From positions 1,174,501-1,238,500 of the forward strand of contig JAHRHY010000016.1 in NCBI GenBank assembly GCA_019671135.1: DNA of 64,000 nt. The letters are read 5' to 3'. Numbering within the stretch: position 1 is the stretch's first letter; the number at the start of each line of letters is the position of its first letter. The position numbers were made by a program, and so were the translations under genes. The notes beneath the pieces are model-generated. The model worked only from the letters and a program-made list of their open reading frames with translations. It made no database searches and was not told the DNA's origin. Below are positions 21,859 to 33,604 of the stretch, one piece after another. Origin of the DNA: Linnemannia hyalina. Taxonomy: Eukaryota > Mortierellomycota > Mortierellomycetes > Mortierellales > Mortierellaceae.

Positions 21859-23325
21859 AGACGAGGTACATCCCTACAGAACATATACATATAACTATAT
21901 AATAAACATTTTTGGACGATGAAGAAGTAGTGCTCTTCTTCCATCCCACCTCTACCTCAATCATTTCAATATGTGTTTATGTGGAGAGAGTATGTTGGTA
22001 AAGATTGAATAAGCATTTGTCCTCATGAGCACGAGTTTATTTACGTACCTAGCGCGCTTATTTTCGGATCTAAGCTCTTATTGCAGGGGAAAGGAACAAG
22101 TAATGTTCCCTGTTCCTGTTGACGAATATTCATGCATCTCGCTTACCCACATTCCACAAAGCAAAAATATCTCTTTCCCATCGCCGCTCGCCAAGGATAC
22201 AAGAGCGTGTTTACGAGCGCGCATATTATTTTCTTGGCCTCCCGTCTCGAGTCCAGTCTGCAAACTGCCTGAGTGTGTATGTGTAGATTTTTTAGGTGTT
22301 TATTGTAAAGAGTACACGGAGTTTGTCTGTTGATCGTACCGACGAGGACGGAGTTATGGTTTGTGTTGGGTCCAATATGTCAATAAACACTTTTTGACGT
22401 ACTTTCTTGGCCCATGCTGTTGTGACATCTTTTAGTGGAGGAAAGGAGGTAAGAACTGTGATTGGTGAATGGCCAGGATGAGAAAAAAAAAGCATGTATG
22501 AAAAAAAGTAATCAATACGGCCTTCTGTATAATGCGAGGATGCGTCGGTGACACACAATTTTCTCTTCTTCTCCCTCGCTTCTCCATTGTCTTTTGTTTC
22601 TTCTCTCCTCTCTCCTCTTTCTTCTCTTCTGGTCTGTTGAGACGGATAGACAAACAGAGGGTGCATTCTGACTGAGACAAGCTGGGCTGCGTTTAATCTC
22701 ATGGACGTGACATCCTGAGCATAGCGCGTTTTTGTCAGTATCAATGATATGACGGGGAAGCTTTTCCATTCTTTCTACATTTTCTTTTTTCTTTCCCTTT
22801 CTTTGTTTCTTGTCCTCCCCTTCCCTCCTACGACATGTGGAACGATAGACGGCAGGTTCGTCAACGCTCGGTGCGATGGTGCAAGCCTTGATGACTTTTG
22901 TGCAAGGGTGATTCACACCTTTGCATAGTTGCAAAACCCAGGGCGTGCCGCCACAACTACAACTCGCCATTTGTCTCCAATGTCGATTGTTCATGTCCTT
23001 TGACCTCCTAGGAAACCCATCATTCAGTTGTAGCATATCCCCAGTCGTGTCTTTTCTTCCTACTTCTCAGATACAACAGTTAGCATAGAAACCTTAGATA
23101 TTTTTTAGGATTAGAGCACGTGATGACTACGGGCATTGCGGGTGTGAAAGGAAGGGAAGCTCTTGACTCGGCTCTTTATTCTCTTCTTTCTTTCTTTCTT
23201 TCAACAAAAGCCATAACCCCATACTCACAGCAGGAAATCACCATCAACAGGAACCAACTACCTCACCTACCAAACCAAACACCTACCTGCAAATCGAAGG
23301 AAATACCGCCAGACAAGAGAGTGCC
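21859..23325. other. Intergenic region
   Basis: It begins with the 3' end of the beta-propeller gene. No further gene is supported. 22.5-22.85 kb is CT-rich and yields only compositionally biased frames on the minus strand. The last ~200 bp, with CTTT repeats near 23,190 and ACC/CAA-rich leader sequence, are probably the promoter of the mitochondrial carrier gene. Confidence 0.55.
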
Positions 23326-25352
23326 ATGACTCGCGATGGCATCCATACACCCCCCGTCGTAGCTTCTTCCTCCGACACTCCTCAGAGCAACAGCACCAGC
23401 AACGAGGACAACGCCAATTACAACAAAAGCCATAAAAACCTCAGCATCTTTTCACAACTGCCCTCGGAATCCATACAGCGCTCATTACCCCCGACTGGCT
23501 TACATGACAAGGAGGCCGAGAAGGATCCACCATACATCGATGTACGTTCTTGGAAATAGGGAGATGAATGCAGGGAAGGAAGAAAAGGGCTACGTTGATC
23601 TGTTCATCAGAGACACGCAGTAAACTCATCATCAAATCTTGGTTTTTTTACTCTTGACGAACTATAGGTCCTGATTGCGGGAGGAATGGGAGGCACGATT
23701 GCCGACTTTTTGATGCACAGGTATGGGCAGACAACTGATCAGCTTTTTTTTTGCGTTTTCGAGGAAGCGATAACGCGTAGGGAGATGGCATCGGCATTGG
23801 AACTGCATGGCCGAGTTCTCTTTCTCTCCTGGTCGTATCTGGAGTTAACCCCAGAATATTCAATGACATGTTGCTAATCCGTATCCTATTGATACTTTTC
23901 TTTCCCTTGGGCGTTGCAATTGATATATTTGTGAATCGATTCGTTCACATGCGCAGTGTGGATACGGTCAAGACGCGGTTACAGGGGCAACCTTCCGCCA
24001 ACCCGCCAAAGTACCACAACATGTTCCACGCCTACGGCACCATCCTGCGTGAGGAGGGTGTCACCAGAGGACTTTACAGTGGAGTCGCCCCAGCCATGAC
24101 TGGTTCCTGTGAGTCTATCACTCTACTTTGACCTTACGAACCCCAACGCTTCTATTTTGAGACACATTTTGACTGACCCGATCTCATTTGCTGAACAAAC
24201 ATAGTGCCAGGAACTACTCTGTACTTTGGGACATATGAATATACCAAGCGCACATTGACCTCTGCAGGAGTACCCGACACCTTGGCTCATTTGGCAGGAG
24301 GTAAGAAAACAGAGGAATATTTGTTTCTTTGATCGAGGCCTGTCGTGGTCTTGCAGGATGATCCAAACAACCCAGGAGAAGCAACCCCAAACTGACCAGG
24401 GATCAACTTTATATGTGTCTACTTCACTACAAACTAGGATCTTTGGGAGACTTTGTGGCATCGTTCATCTATGTGCCCTCAGAGGTTCTCAAGACTAGGA
24501 TGCAGCTTCAAGGACGATACAACAACCCTTCATTCATCAGTGGATACAACTACAAGAACACATGGCACGCACTTCAGATGATTGTCAAGTACGACGGAAT
24601 CGGTGCCCTCTATCAGGGCTACAGAGCCACCCTTCTCCGTGATGTCCCCTTTTCTGCCCTCCAGTTTGCTTTCTACGGTACTTATTGCAGCATTCCCCCT
24701 GCTTTGCTTTTCGCTTGTTGAGCGTTGTTGGAGCCGGACTTTTTTTGTTGTAATATGGCAGATGGCTGACAGGCTTTACTTTTCCTTTTCTCTGCATTTG
24801 TATCTTATAGAAAAGTTCAAGCTGGCGGCAAAGAAGTGGGAGGCCCGGCCGGATGGACAAATGTCGCTGCCGGTTGAGACGGCGTGTGGTGCTGTTGCAG
24901 GAGGATTGGCTGGGTTCTTGACGACGCCTTTAGATGTCATGAAAACGCTTCTCCAAACCCAAGTCAAAAAGCCATCCGTACGTTTTTTCCCCCTCCTTGC
25001 TGCTTTGGTAGCCCAACGGTGAATGTTTGGACTCGTTTCTTCCATGACTTGCACTAACGCTGCTTCTCTCTCTGAAATGATCGACAAACAATAGGGCGCA
25101 ATATCAACGGGATCGTCGACGACGACGACGACACAAAAGTACTATGTCGGGATCTGGGATGGCCTGAAATGGAACTTGAAGCATCATGGCGTGGTATCGG
25201 GATTGTTCAGAGGAGTTGGTCCCAGAGTGTTCTGGACATCGTTGCAGAGTGCGCTCATGTTTGTAATGTACGAGCAGGCCCTTCATCTCCAGGAGAATCT
25301 GCGTCATTTTGGACAGTGGCCATATAGCTCTGGGTCATACGGATCCGGCTGA
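23326..25352 (+). CDS. MME1: Mitochondrial carrier family protein, MME1-like
   Basis: Seven exons: 23326-23541, 23668-23720, 23957-24108, 24205-24300, 24438-24677, 24811-24977 and 25095-25352, together 393 residues. After a polar 70-residue N-terminus come three mitochondrial-carrier repeats. Signature sequences are [10 protein letters not shown] (repeat 1, with Ser in place of the usual Pro), [14 protein letters not shown] (repeat 2) and [12 protein letters not shown] (repeat 3). The Ser-variant first signature, the GRYNNP stretch and [12 protein letters not shown] agree with the yeast YMR166C/Mme1 group, linked to magnesium export across the inner mitochondrial membrane, and its relatives; the substrate is therefore inference. 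Six transmembrane helices are expected. Exon phases 0, 2, 1, 1, 1, 0 all join cleanly. A 53-bp exon 2 carries the start of helix 1. Confidence 0.88.
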
Positions 25353-25556
25353 AGAACCTACTTCTGAACTCGGTACGTCACCAGGTCTGGTGATTGAGTG
25401 GATCAAATACTTTTTTTTCATCAATGCTTTTTTTTTTTGAAAGCGCAATAGACAACAAACACAACAATAGAGTCTTGTAGAATACATTCCTTTTTTTTTC
25501 TTTTTCTTTTTGTGGCGATGTTTTATTGAGCGCAAGGAAGAAGTCGAGTTTGCTCT

Positions 25557-26602
25557 TCAATAAGGGCGTTGCCTGGCAGAAGAATTCGATCCAGCTCCTG
25601 CTCCTCTGTGTGCTGACGTCCGTGACGATGAAGATCCTGCTCCTGATCCTGCAACACCGTTTGTATTAGATGCTGGTCGAGAGGGCAAGGAAGGGTGAGC
25701 AGGTGCAGAGGTGCCACTGGTAGAGGATTCAGACATTTGGGCGAGTTTCCGTTCCATAGCTTTAATCTTTTCGTCTGTGGAGGCGTTCTTGAGGGCGCCT
25801 GATTTGAGGATCGAGAATGCTGTCGGGCGGTTGGGGTCGTGGGTTCTTTTTCGGCCGTCTTGGTGGTCTGTGCTCGGGGGGGCCTAATGTTACAGATCCA
25901 TTCACAAAGATAGGGTAAATAATTAGAATCGATAAATATAAGAAAATCGTGGGACAAATGAAAAAGAACGAGGTTATCATAAAGCGTATGAGAGTCGTAG
26001 GTATTGAATATAAACGACATTCTTACAATGTTGGCGAGGGAGACGATGAGGGGTCGGTTCTTGAGGGACCGGCGGTTCATCTGTTTGATGGCCACTGCAG
26101 CCTGGGATGAGGCTTCGTAGTCGAGGAAGCAGTAACCTCGAGGGGTGCCCTTCTTGGGCCCGCTGTAGTGGAACATGAAATCGAGTTTTGTCACCTTTCC
26201 GAAGGGCGAGAAGAGTTTTAGAAGCGTGTACCTAGGTGCCAGAAGAAGGTAGGAAGGAGGGGGAAGAGGTTTATTGTTAGCTTTTTGGCTGTCAGAACGG
26301 AGGGAAGGGGGGGTAAAACGAGGTACTAAACAAAAAGGCGGCCAATGGTAGCGATGCGCCATTTTGGGGGGGTGAGACAGACAGAGAATGAAGACGTACT
26401 CATCGATGGTGGGGTCAAGGTTTCCAATGTAGAGCCGGCGGTCGTCAATGGGCTGATTCTTTGAGGTTGAGGTTGAGGTTGTGGGTAATGGTGCAGGTGG
26501 TTGTGCAACACGGATTGTGAGGGGGTTAACGGAGGGTTCTTGGGGGATGCGGGTGGATAGCCCTCCTGCTGTGGATGACGATGACGATGTGGATGATGAC
26601 AT
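25557..26602 (-). CDS. RBM18: RBM18-like RNA-binding protein
   Basis: Three exons on the minus strand: 26602-26400, 26231-26027 and 25883-25557, giving 244 residues. A Ser/Thr/Pro-rich N-terminus precedes one RRM with RNP2 LYIGNL (residues 57-62) and RNP1 RGYCFLDY (99-106). The layout LYIGNLDPTIDEYTLLKLF, then GPKKGTPRGYCF, then a C-terminal KIKAMERKLAQM helix, matches metazoan RBM18, whose molecular role is poorly known. The first intron splits GAG in phase 2, and using it replaces a run of intronic sequence with the conserved EYTLLKLF. The 3' end converges with the carrier gene, with about 200 bp between stop codons. Confidence 0.85.
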
Positions 26603-28003
26603 TGTGTGTTGTTCTTGTGTTTGAGGGAGTGGATGGGGAAGAATGGGATGAGTAAGAAGGAAGGAAGGAGGTGAGTAGGTGAGTAAGGTGGTGAGGAGAG
26701 GGTCAATGAGCATGGTCCAAGGGCAGAAGAAAGGGCAAGTGACAAGTGGCAAAGCCACCAGCTGATCAGGTTCGGACAAATGAGTGAGTGACTCGCAAAA
26801 AAATGATCTTGGCCGTAATCTTAACAACTGATGGTGCCTGGATGTTGTCCTCTTGGGCTTGGGTCCATGTCCTTGTGTATACACCCTTCGATACATTCCT
26901 ATTGACAAGGGTAAGCTCTCCTTTTTTTTTTAGCATTGTAGGTGCAAGCGCGTCAGACCATACCTCAGTTCTCTGTTCCTGAACATTGTCATCTTGATAA
27001 CCTAGATTTCATGAAGGTTGGTCAATTTGACAGTGTCCTCTTCGTCTCTCTCCTTCTTGTGTCTTCTCTAGACACCAGATCACCCGGTAAACAGCTTACA
27101 TATCCACAACACCACCACTTCTAGCTCTTTCTCACTCCTTCGCGCAAAAAATAATAATACAACACCACTCCTTACAAAACAAATCAAAGCAGCTCAGCGT
27201 ATCTGAGCATTCCGCGACCGTTTCGGTTTCCTCTATTGCCAACGGGGCACAGATAGAACACATACCAGGTTTTTTCTTTAAAAAAAAAAAAAAAAAAAAA
27301 ACTCCGCACACAAAGTGTTTATCCCAAAGAACCAAAGGAACTTTTACTCCACTTTTCCCTTTTCTTTGCTCCTGCTCCTGCTCCTCCTCCTCCTCCTCCT
27401 CCTCCTCCTCCCCTCTCGCATCAAAATTCCTCTCTCTCTCTCTCCTTCTCCCCCCTTCCCTTCTTCCCGTCGTCCCTTTCCTTATGAAATGCCCAAATCC
27501 ATCCGCGGAACTATTTTTTCCTTGCATGCATGCATGCATGCATACATGTCCCAAATGCACAGTACATACGTACACAAAATGTCAAACAGAATGAATCAAG
27601 TTATTTTGGGGTATTTTCGTATTTTAATGTACGGCGTGGTGTTGTGGTTGAAGGGTTCAGCAGGCTGAAGGAGGAAGGGGAGGGGTGGGGGGGTATGTAT
27701 ATAATGCTATTTTGGGTGTTGTTGTGGATGTCTATGGATATGATCGGGATGTTGATTAAGTGTTGTTGGGTAGGTGTAAACAAAAGTGACGAAAGGGAAG
27801 AACGTAAACAAGGAAAAACGGACGAAGAAAAGAAAAAAAAGATTACGAAATAAAGCAAAACTGAGAAGGAACAAAAAAAAGAAAAAAAAAAAAGGCAGAG
27901 CAAAAAGACAAAAGAAGAGAGAGGGAGAGAGAGGGATCCTTAATACAGCTTGATGCTTTGGGGCTCGAACTCGACATCAGATAATCGATTTGATGGGTAT
28001 CTT
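26603..28003. other. Intergenic region with several microsatellites
   Basis: No gene supported. Visible features are an A-run of about 20 at 27,280-27,300, a CTC trinucleotide array at about 27,370-27,412, a GCAT tetranucleotide array at 27,521-27,545, and purine-rich DNA from 27,780 to 27,940. The Leu-rich and Glu-rich open frames through these arrays are compositional. Confidence 0.6.
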
Positions 28004-28411
28004 CTATATCCGGTCAACCCATTGAACGCGGAGTCTCCTTGTGCCGTTAGAGCCAGCGGGGACGGTAAGCGAGTCGGAAGAACCAGTCGACGACTCTGAT
28101 GCGCTTCTCGAAAGAGTTCCTTGACGATGACCTCCCTCACTACTGCTCTCGTTATCGGAGGTGCTATGCAGGCCACATTGGAAGCAGTCATGCGATCCTG
28201 TGGATCCAGTCGACGAGACGCTACTATCGCTGCCCCGTCTTGCGAAGATTCCACCAGAGGTTGACTTGGTTGTGGTGGAGGAGGGCGAGGGAAGAGAGAA
28301 GTAGGAGTTGTCCTTGATGAGGATTGATTGGGGGACGAGGGAGGGCGAGGGCATGGCAGGCTGTTTCTTGGAGAGACGCTTCTCGAAGACGATATGGAGT
28401 GGTGCCGACAT
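28004..28411 (-). CDS. Unrecognised 135-residue Ser/Thr-rich protein
   Basis: A single open frame from ATG 28411. The N-terminus is basic and conserved-looking (MSAPLHIVFEKRLSKKQP). The middle is rich in Ser/Gly/Thr, contains ARRGSDSSVS-type potential phosphosites, and has a lone CFQC pair at about residue 76. It ends in TRRLRVQWVDRI. There is no signal peptide, membrane segment or known domain. Just after the stop, the neighbouring frame stays open for another 20-odd residues (RRYPSNRLSDVEFEPQ), so a short missed intron or frameshift at the 3' end is possible. Upstream is a GAAGA pentanucleotide array (about 28,490-28,516), consistent with a promoter or leader. Confidence 0.55.
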   Translation of the reverse strand: MSAPLHIVFEKRLSKKQPAMPSPSLVPQSILIKDNSYFSLPSPSSTTTKSTSGGIFARRGSDSSVSSTGSTGSHDCFQCGLHSTSDNESSSEGGHRQGTLSRSASESSTGSSDSLTVPAGSNGTRRLRVQWVDRI

Positions 28412-29577
28412 GATTGATGTAATGGTTGTTGTGAGGGTGTGAGAGGGTAGCTGTGTTATTGAGCTGTGCGTTTTGTGAAATTGATGGTTGAAGAGAAGAG
28501 AAGAGAAGAGAAGAGACGAGAACGGTTCGACTTTATGTAGTGGAAGAAAATAGGCAATTGGACTGCGAAGGATAGATAGGGGGAAAGGAGCAAGGGCCTA
28601 AATGATTGCCAAGAACGAGGATAGGGATAGGGAGTACAGTGAATCTGGTTGTGGTTGTTCTTTTGTGTTTGGTCAAGAAGGAAGGATGAGGAGAATAAAA
28701 GGAAAAAAAAAAAGGCTGAAGAGAGGAAGGGGTGGTATTTATGTTGTTCAGAGTTCTCGCCACGGTGTTTACTATGCTCTTTGTCGACCGATGGAAATAG
28801 ATGTCGATTGGGCTGTGAATTGTATTGAATGTGCGACCCAAGCAAAAAAAAAAAAAAAAAAAAAAAGTACCTGTTTTTTGAATCTAATATCTTTATCTCT
28901 GTTGTGCTCTTCTTCTATCGATGGATCCATCGAACGGGTGGCATATCCTTCCTGCAGTGTCGATACTTCTTTTCATTCTCTCACCCTCACTCGCCCATTC
29001 ACCTGCTGCACCCAGTCTGGAGCGAGAATCAATCAACTTCCAACCTTCTGCAGATTCCCAATTGTACCTCTCTTTCATCCTCTCTCTCCCGACAAGACGC
29101 CCTTCCTTGCTCATTTGACCAACTGGGAAATGGGGCAATTTCACTAGCCAAGCACGAAGGCGCTAACAATGCGTTCGACTTATGCGCAGTGTAACCCAAT
29201 GGAGAAACGTTTGGCCCTATCTCCCAAAAAAAAGGGGAGCAAACGGCGAGAACGATCGAAAGGACGGTAAGAAAATGGGTGGCAAAAAAGTCAGCGGTGT
29301 GTTTGTTGACAACCCGCGCCGTTAATCCTCACAAAACCAGTGTGACGAGCTACATAAAAAAAAAAGATACCATCCATCCTTCGATGACGAGGGTCGCTCT
29401 GAAACCTTGTTTTTTTTGGAGTGAAAAAAAAAAACGTGGCTCCTAATCGTATATTGCAATTGACCTAGTTATTTCATTTATTTGCTTTTCACTAATAACC
29501 GACACCAAGGAGTGACGAAGGAGGAGGTTTGCGTTTGGGGAGGGGGTCCGGGGTGTTTGAGCGACGGGTTGAGGTGT
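28412..29577. other. Intergenic region
   Basis: It holds the putative promoter of the 135-residue gene, an A-run of about 25 at 28,842-28,866, and a CT-rich block at 28.95-29.1 kb. No gene is supported. The 29,460-29,577 segment is probably the 3' UTR of the VPS68-like gene. Confidence 0.55.
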
Positions 29578-31021
29578 TTAGATACCAAAGCTGTACTCAT
29601 ATTCTGACTCTGTGTTCTGCGCAATCCATAACATCGCCGCACTAATATTCATCATAGACAAAAAGAGAAGCGAGTTAGTGCTGTGGAGAGAAAAAAAAAA
29701 GGAGCACTCGCCTCCGATCAAAAAGTCTCACGCAATCGCGTAGCAAACAAAAATACTGCACACAATATCGCATTATCCTAAGCATGGCAAACCATCCTTC
29801 TCCTGTGAGAGAAGTACCCTTACCTGACCATGATGGCAGCATTCTGGATGACGTTGCAGATGCCCCAGAATGTAAAAGGATCGCCGTAATCAGGAATGAT
29901 GTACTTGATACACATCACACTCTATTCATTTCGTTAAAACAAATCCACCCACAAAAAGTAAGAATGCTCACCCGTCAGTCAGTCAATTACCCCATGATGG
30001 TCATCCAAAAATAATTCTGCGAGAAGGTATTCAATTGAGATAGGGGCTGACGGGAAGATGCGGAAAGGAGTGGAGGAACGAGGAGGAGGAAGAGAGAGAG
30101 AGAGGAAACAAAACATCACATACGATAGATCCAGCAAGGCCTCCAGCCATGAAGGCAAAACCAATGAACAGGAGCAGCCGGGCGACCCATGTAACACTGA
30201 CACTGCTTCCTGAACTCGAGAACGAGAACGAGTCGCCTCTCAGCGATGCCTTGTCGATGCAATTGATTCTATATTTAAAATCAAACGAAAGAGGGGAACG
30301 TAAGGAAGGAACGGTTAGGAATACTGGTTGTTGGAGACAATACAGCCTGTGTTGGAGGTCCTCTTTTGGGACACAGCGAAGCCACAGCCCTAAGGTAACG
30401 ATGACGACGACGCCACACGAAAAAAGACGACCAAGTAGAGGCAAAAACAAGAAGCAAAAGGGACTCACATGATCATGCCAAGGGTGCTACAGATGCCAGG
30501 GACCCAATCGACAAACTCGACCGACACCCTCTTCTGTTCTTCCACGTCGTCAAAGTTCTTGGAACATATCACTGCATCCATGAAGAACCACCATCCCACG
30601 GCGAACTATTGCAGATATTTTCAAGGATGAAAAATAAAAAGTCGTCAAGAAATAGGAGCGAATACAGGGTAGGTGTCAGACTGTCCTGTTGTCTTTATTT
30701 TTGGTGTGTTTTTCCTTTGAGCTTCCTTCATTTCCTTCGACTTCTGCTTTCTCCTCGACTTGGTGTTATTGTCCGTCAAGGGGAGGCGAAACGGGGGCGG
30801 CACAATTGGTAGTCCGTTGAGGAGGTGTAAGACACCAAGCGTCCCTAGTCTGTTATCCATTAAACGTTCGTTACTCCTTGGCCGTTGTATGTTATTATGG
30901 TGGTATTTACCAGGCCTCCAGAGACATAGACGCCTGCGTCGCGAGCCTTGGCGCCCAGATGAGGGATCCTTGGCATGGGCAACCGACAGATGCGTCCGTC
31001 TGTGTTCCACTGCGACGGCAT
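29578..31021 (-). CDS. VPS68: VPS68/TMEM50 family membrane protein
   Basis: Five exons on the minus strand: 31021-30911, 30605-30469, 30268-30124, 29921-29824 and 29680-29578, giving 197 residues (yeast Vps68 is 184). Four hydrophobic segments are visible: GGLFAVGWWFFMDAVI, VDWVPGICSTLGMII, LLLFIGFAFMAGGLAGSI and NSLLFLSMMNISAAMLWIAQ. The N-terminal IPHLGAKARDAGVYVSG and C-terminal AQNTESEYEYSFGI are family hallmarks. Vps68 acts with Vps55 in late-endosome to vacuole transport. Exon junctions were chosen to keep the alignment GSISVMCIKYIIPDYG collinear with yeast; an optional 26-bp exon (30016-29991) with good splice sites would also preserve frame. All introns are GT-AG. Confidence 0.87.
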
Positions 31022-31345
31022 CCTGTTTTATGTGAATGTGATGTGTATTGGTGGTGGAAGGGTAAAAGTGTCGTTGTTTTTGTTCCTTGCTTGCTTGCTT
31101 GCTTGTTGTTCGTGTGTCCTTGCGGTCCTGAATGTATAAGTCGCCAAAGTGAATGAAGAAGAGGTGGATGTGTGAGCGATGTGAAGAGTGGGGGGTGTAA
31201 GGTGGTCTGGTCTAGCCTGACCTGACCTGTGCACGCGCAAGACCACTTCTTTGAACTCGTGGCACACAGACATTACACTCAATCTGATCTTAAGGGGATG
31301 CGCTTTGGTTCGTTTTTTATTATTGTCCACATGGACACGAAGGGT

Positions 31346-32901
31346 TCATTCATGCTGTGCTGTTGTACTGAAGAGTGGAGGAGTCCCCTCATTGACCTTT
31401 CGAACCCGCAGATCGTTCCTGACAGGGATCTTCAGACCCTGTCTCGCAAACGCCTTTGACAACTCTGTCGATTCTACACAGTCGCAATTGCAAGACAAGA
31501 AAGGGAAGGAAAAAAAGAACAGCGGCAAGTGTGTTAGAAACCTTTGTTGCTGCAAGTTGTAAGGATACGACCCGGCGCCACGCAATTGATCGGTGTCGTG
31601 GGTGCGAGGAATAAATTAGAAACGGGAGGGGGGGATTGATTGTGTGATGTACCTGTCATTCCTGGGAACTTTTTGGCTGAGTAGACAGTAAAAAGCTCAC
31701 TCGTCTCCTCTGCGATCAGTATTGATGCATAGCTCCCACCCTTCTCGTCGAATTCAAAACTAATGACAGAACAGATTTCAGCGGAGACATAAATGGACGT
31801 TAGTTAGCGGGCAAAGAGAGAGAGAGCAACCGTGAGTACAGAAACTGCTAAAGCGAGAAAAAGTGAAAAAGATTAATCCGAGAACAAAAAACAAATATAA
31901 AAAAAACACACGTACTTTGCGAACTGCATAAGAGAAAACTTGAGGGTGTAAACACCTTCGGTACGGACACTGAGATCAGGGAAACTGAAATACCACCCCA
32001 ACTGATTATCCTCGTTGAGAAGCAATGTGGGCGAAACCACCAACGCGCCCATCAGGATCCTGGTCAGCCGTGGAGGGTCTGTCTGTCCCGGGGTCGCAAT
32101 CATGTTCCGAACCTTGGTGCCATCCTCGGACCATAATGAGACTTGGAGGATGTATAGTGGGTCTTGTTGGAGAGCCTCTGCGCCTCCTTCGTATCGGGGC
32201 CATTCTTGGTCGCTGTCGTCGTCATCTTCATTTGCGTTGGGTTCCTCCTTCTTGTCAAGGTCGCGACCGTGTTTCCTGCTTGCCAATTGAAGTTCTGAAA
32301 TGCTGGCGCGGGAGGGTCGACCTCGACGCCGAGGCTGTGGTGGGGAGGGAATCCCAGAGTCCGAGGAAGGATGCTTGTCCTTCAGGTCCCGGGCATGTCC
32401 TGGCGTCTGAAGCACATCACCATGGTCGATATCGTCATTGTCGTCCTCGCCCTCCTCCTCCTCTTCCTCCTCCAAACTCCTAGAAGCAGCCTCGGCAGCG
32501 GCAGCAGCAGCAGCGGCTTCAGCAGCAGCAATTCGTTCCAGGGTCTTTTTGCCCGGTTTCCGACCCCGCTTTGCGCCCTTGCGCTTACTCTTCCGTGGCT
32601 TGACAGGGGCAATTGGTTTAGGGGGAGCCTTGACCTCATTGTAGTCGGGCTCGTCCAAGATGATCAGCTGGACAATTGGTGGAGGATCAATCGGCCGACG
32701 ATCCTTCTCGCCAAATCCACACATCCGTGCATGGAGCGGCTGCTGGACAATCTTGATCGTTGCTCGATGTGTTGGTCCCTTTGACAAATGTGGTGGTGTC
32801 CTTGTGACGGGGGCTGATGCAGTGCAGTCTGTTGGATTTGGGGAGGGCGTGGAGCTTGAAGGTGCAGCAATTGCATTGATGCTAATAGGTGGCATTTTCA
32901 T
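31346..32901 (-). CDS. Velvet-domain regulatory protein
   Basis: Three exons on the minus strand: 32901-31916, 31759-31653 and 31473-31346, giving 406 residues. The velvet domain is split. Its N-terminal part is at residues about 46-85 (KIVQQPLHARMCGFGEKDRRP, then PPPIVQLII). The C-terminal part, from about 245 to the end of exon 3, has LYILQVSLWSEDGT, LMGALVVSPTLL, GWYFSFPDLSVRTEGVYTLKF, the FTVYSAKKFPGMTEST block and LSKAFARQGLKIPVR. A roughly 155-residue insert between them is basic, then poly-Ala, then acidic, with KPRKSKRKGAKRGRK as a likely nuclear signal and AT-hook-like RRGRP. Velvet proteins bind DNA as dimers and control development, sporulation and secondary metabolism. The insert layout recalls VosA/VelB-type members, but the subtype is not certain. 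Introns use GTACGT and GTACAT donors. Confidence 0.88.
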
Positions 32902-33604
32902 GTTAGGGGAGGGAAATGTGGAGTGGGATGCAAAAGACGTTCAGAGAGGAAGAGATGAAAAAAAGGAAGTGGGCGTACTTTAGTAGAAGGCAATATATAT
33001 GTTTCGCATGAAGGCAACCCAATTGTCGGCTGTGTCTATAATAGGGTAGTGCTTTGCTTCCCCTCAGCGTCCTGGTAGTGTCAATATAGTTGTCCCTATC
33101 TGGGTATGGTATGTTAATTGTCCACCTCTCACCCTCTCTGCTCAAAAGTGCTCAATCGGCGTAAAAAGGTAATAAAAACGAAGAGCAAGCCACGCACAAA
33201 CAATCGTTTATCTGTCTTCTTGCTTGAGGTTGCACGACAACATCAAATGGATGTGTGGGCCATCCTCACCACTGATTCGCTGATTTGCTCTTTTTTCACT
33301 CACTATTCCGCTCAACTTTTTTTTTTTTTTTTTTCTCATTTCAAGATTGACATTTAGGCAGGGCGTTCTGTTGAAGGAACAAGGAACAAATTAAGGTAAT
33401 CCAACCCAATCAGGGGTTGTTTTATGGTTATTTGTGGTAAAATGCAACAGCCCGCACCACACCTCTTTGTTTTGTGCTCTCTTTTTTTATGCACTTTTCT
33501 GCCCGCCGGCCTCTCTACTTCCGACTCACACACTCCCCCAATTTCCCTTTTTTATTTTTGTCCAGCTGGTGTCCTTTTTTTTTCGTCTCTCTTTTTTCGC
33601 TCTC
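32902..33604. other. Intergenic region
   Basis: It holds the likely promoter of the velvet gene (32.9-33.15 kb) and the 3' flank of the His-rich gene, which contains T-runs near 33,317 and 33,578. No gene seen. Confidence 0.6.

Noticed and set aside
27132..27575. Glu-rich/Leu-rich frames across the CTC array
   Set aside because: They are direct translations of the microsatellite and adjoining A-run.
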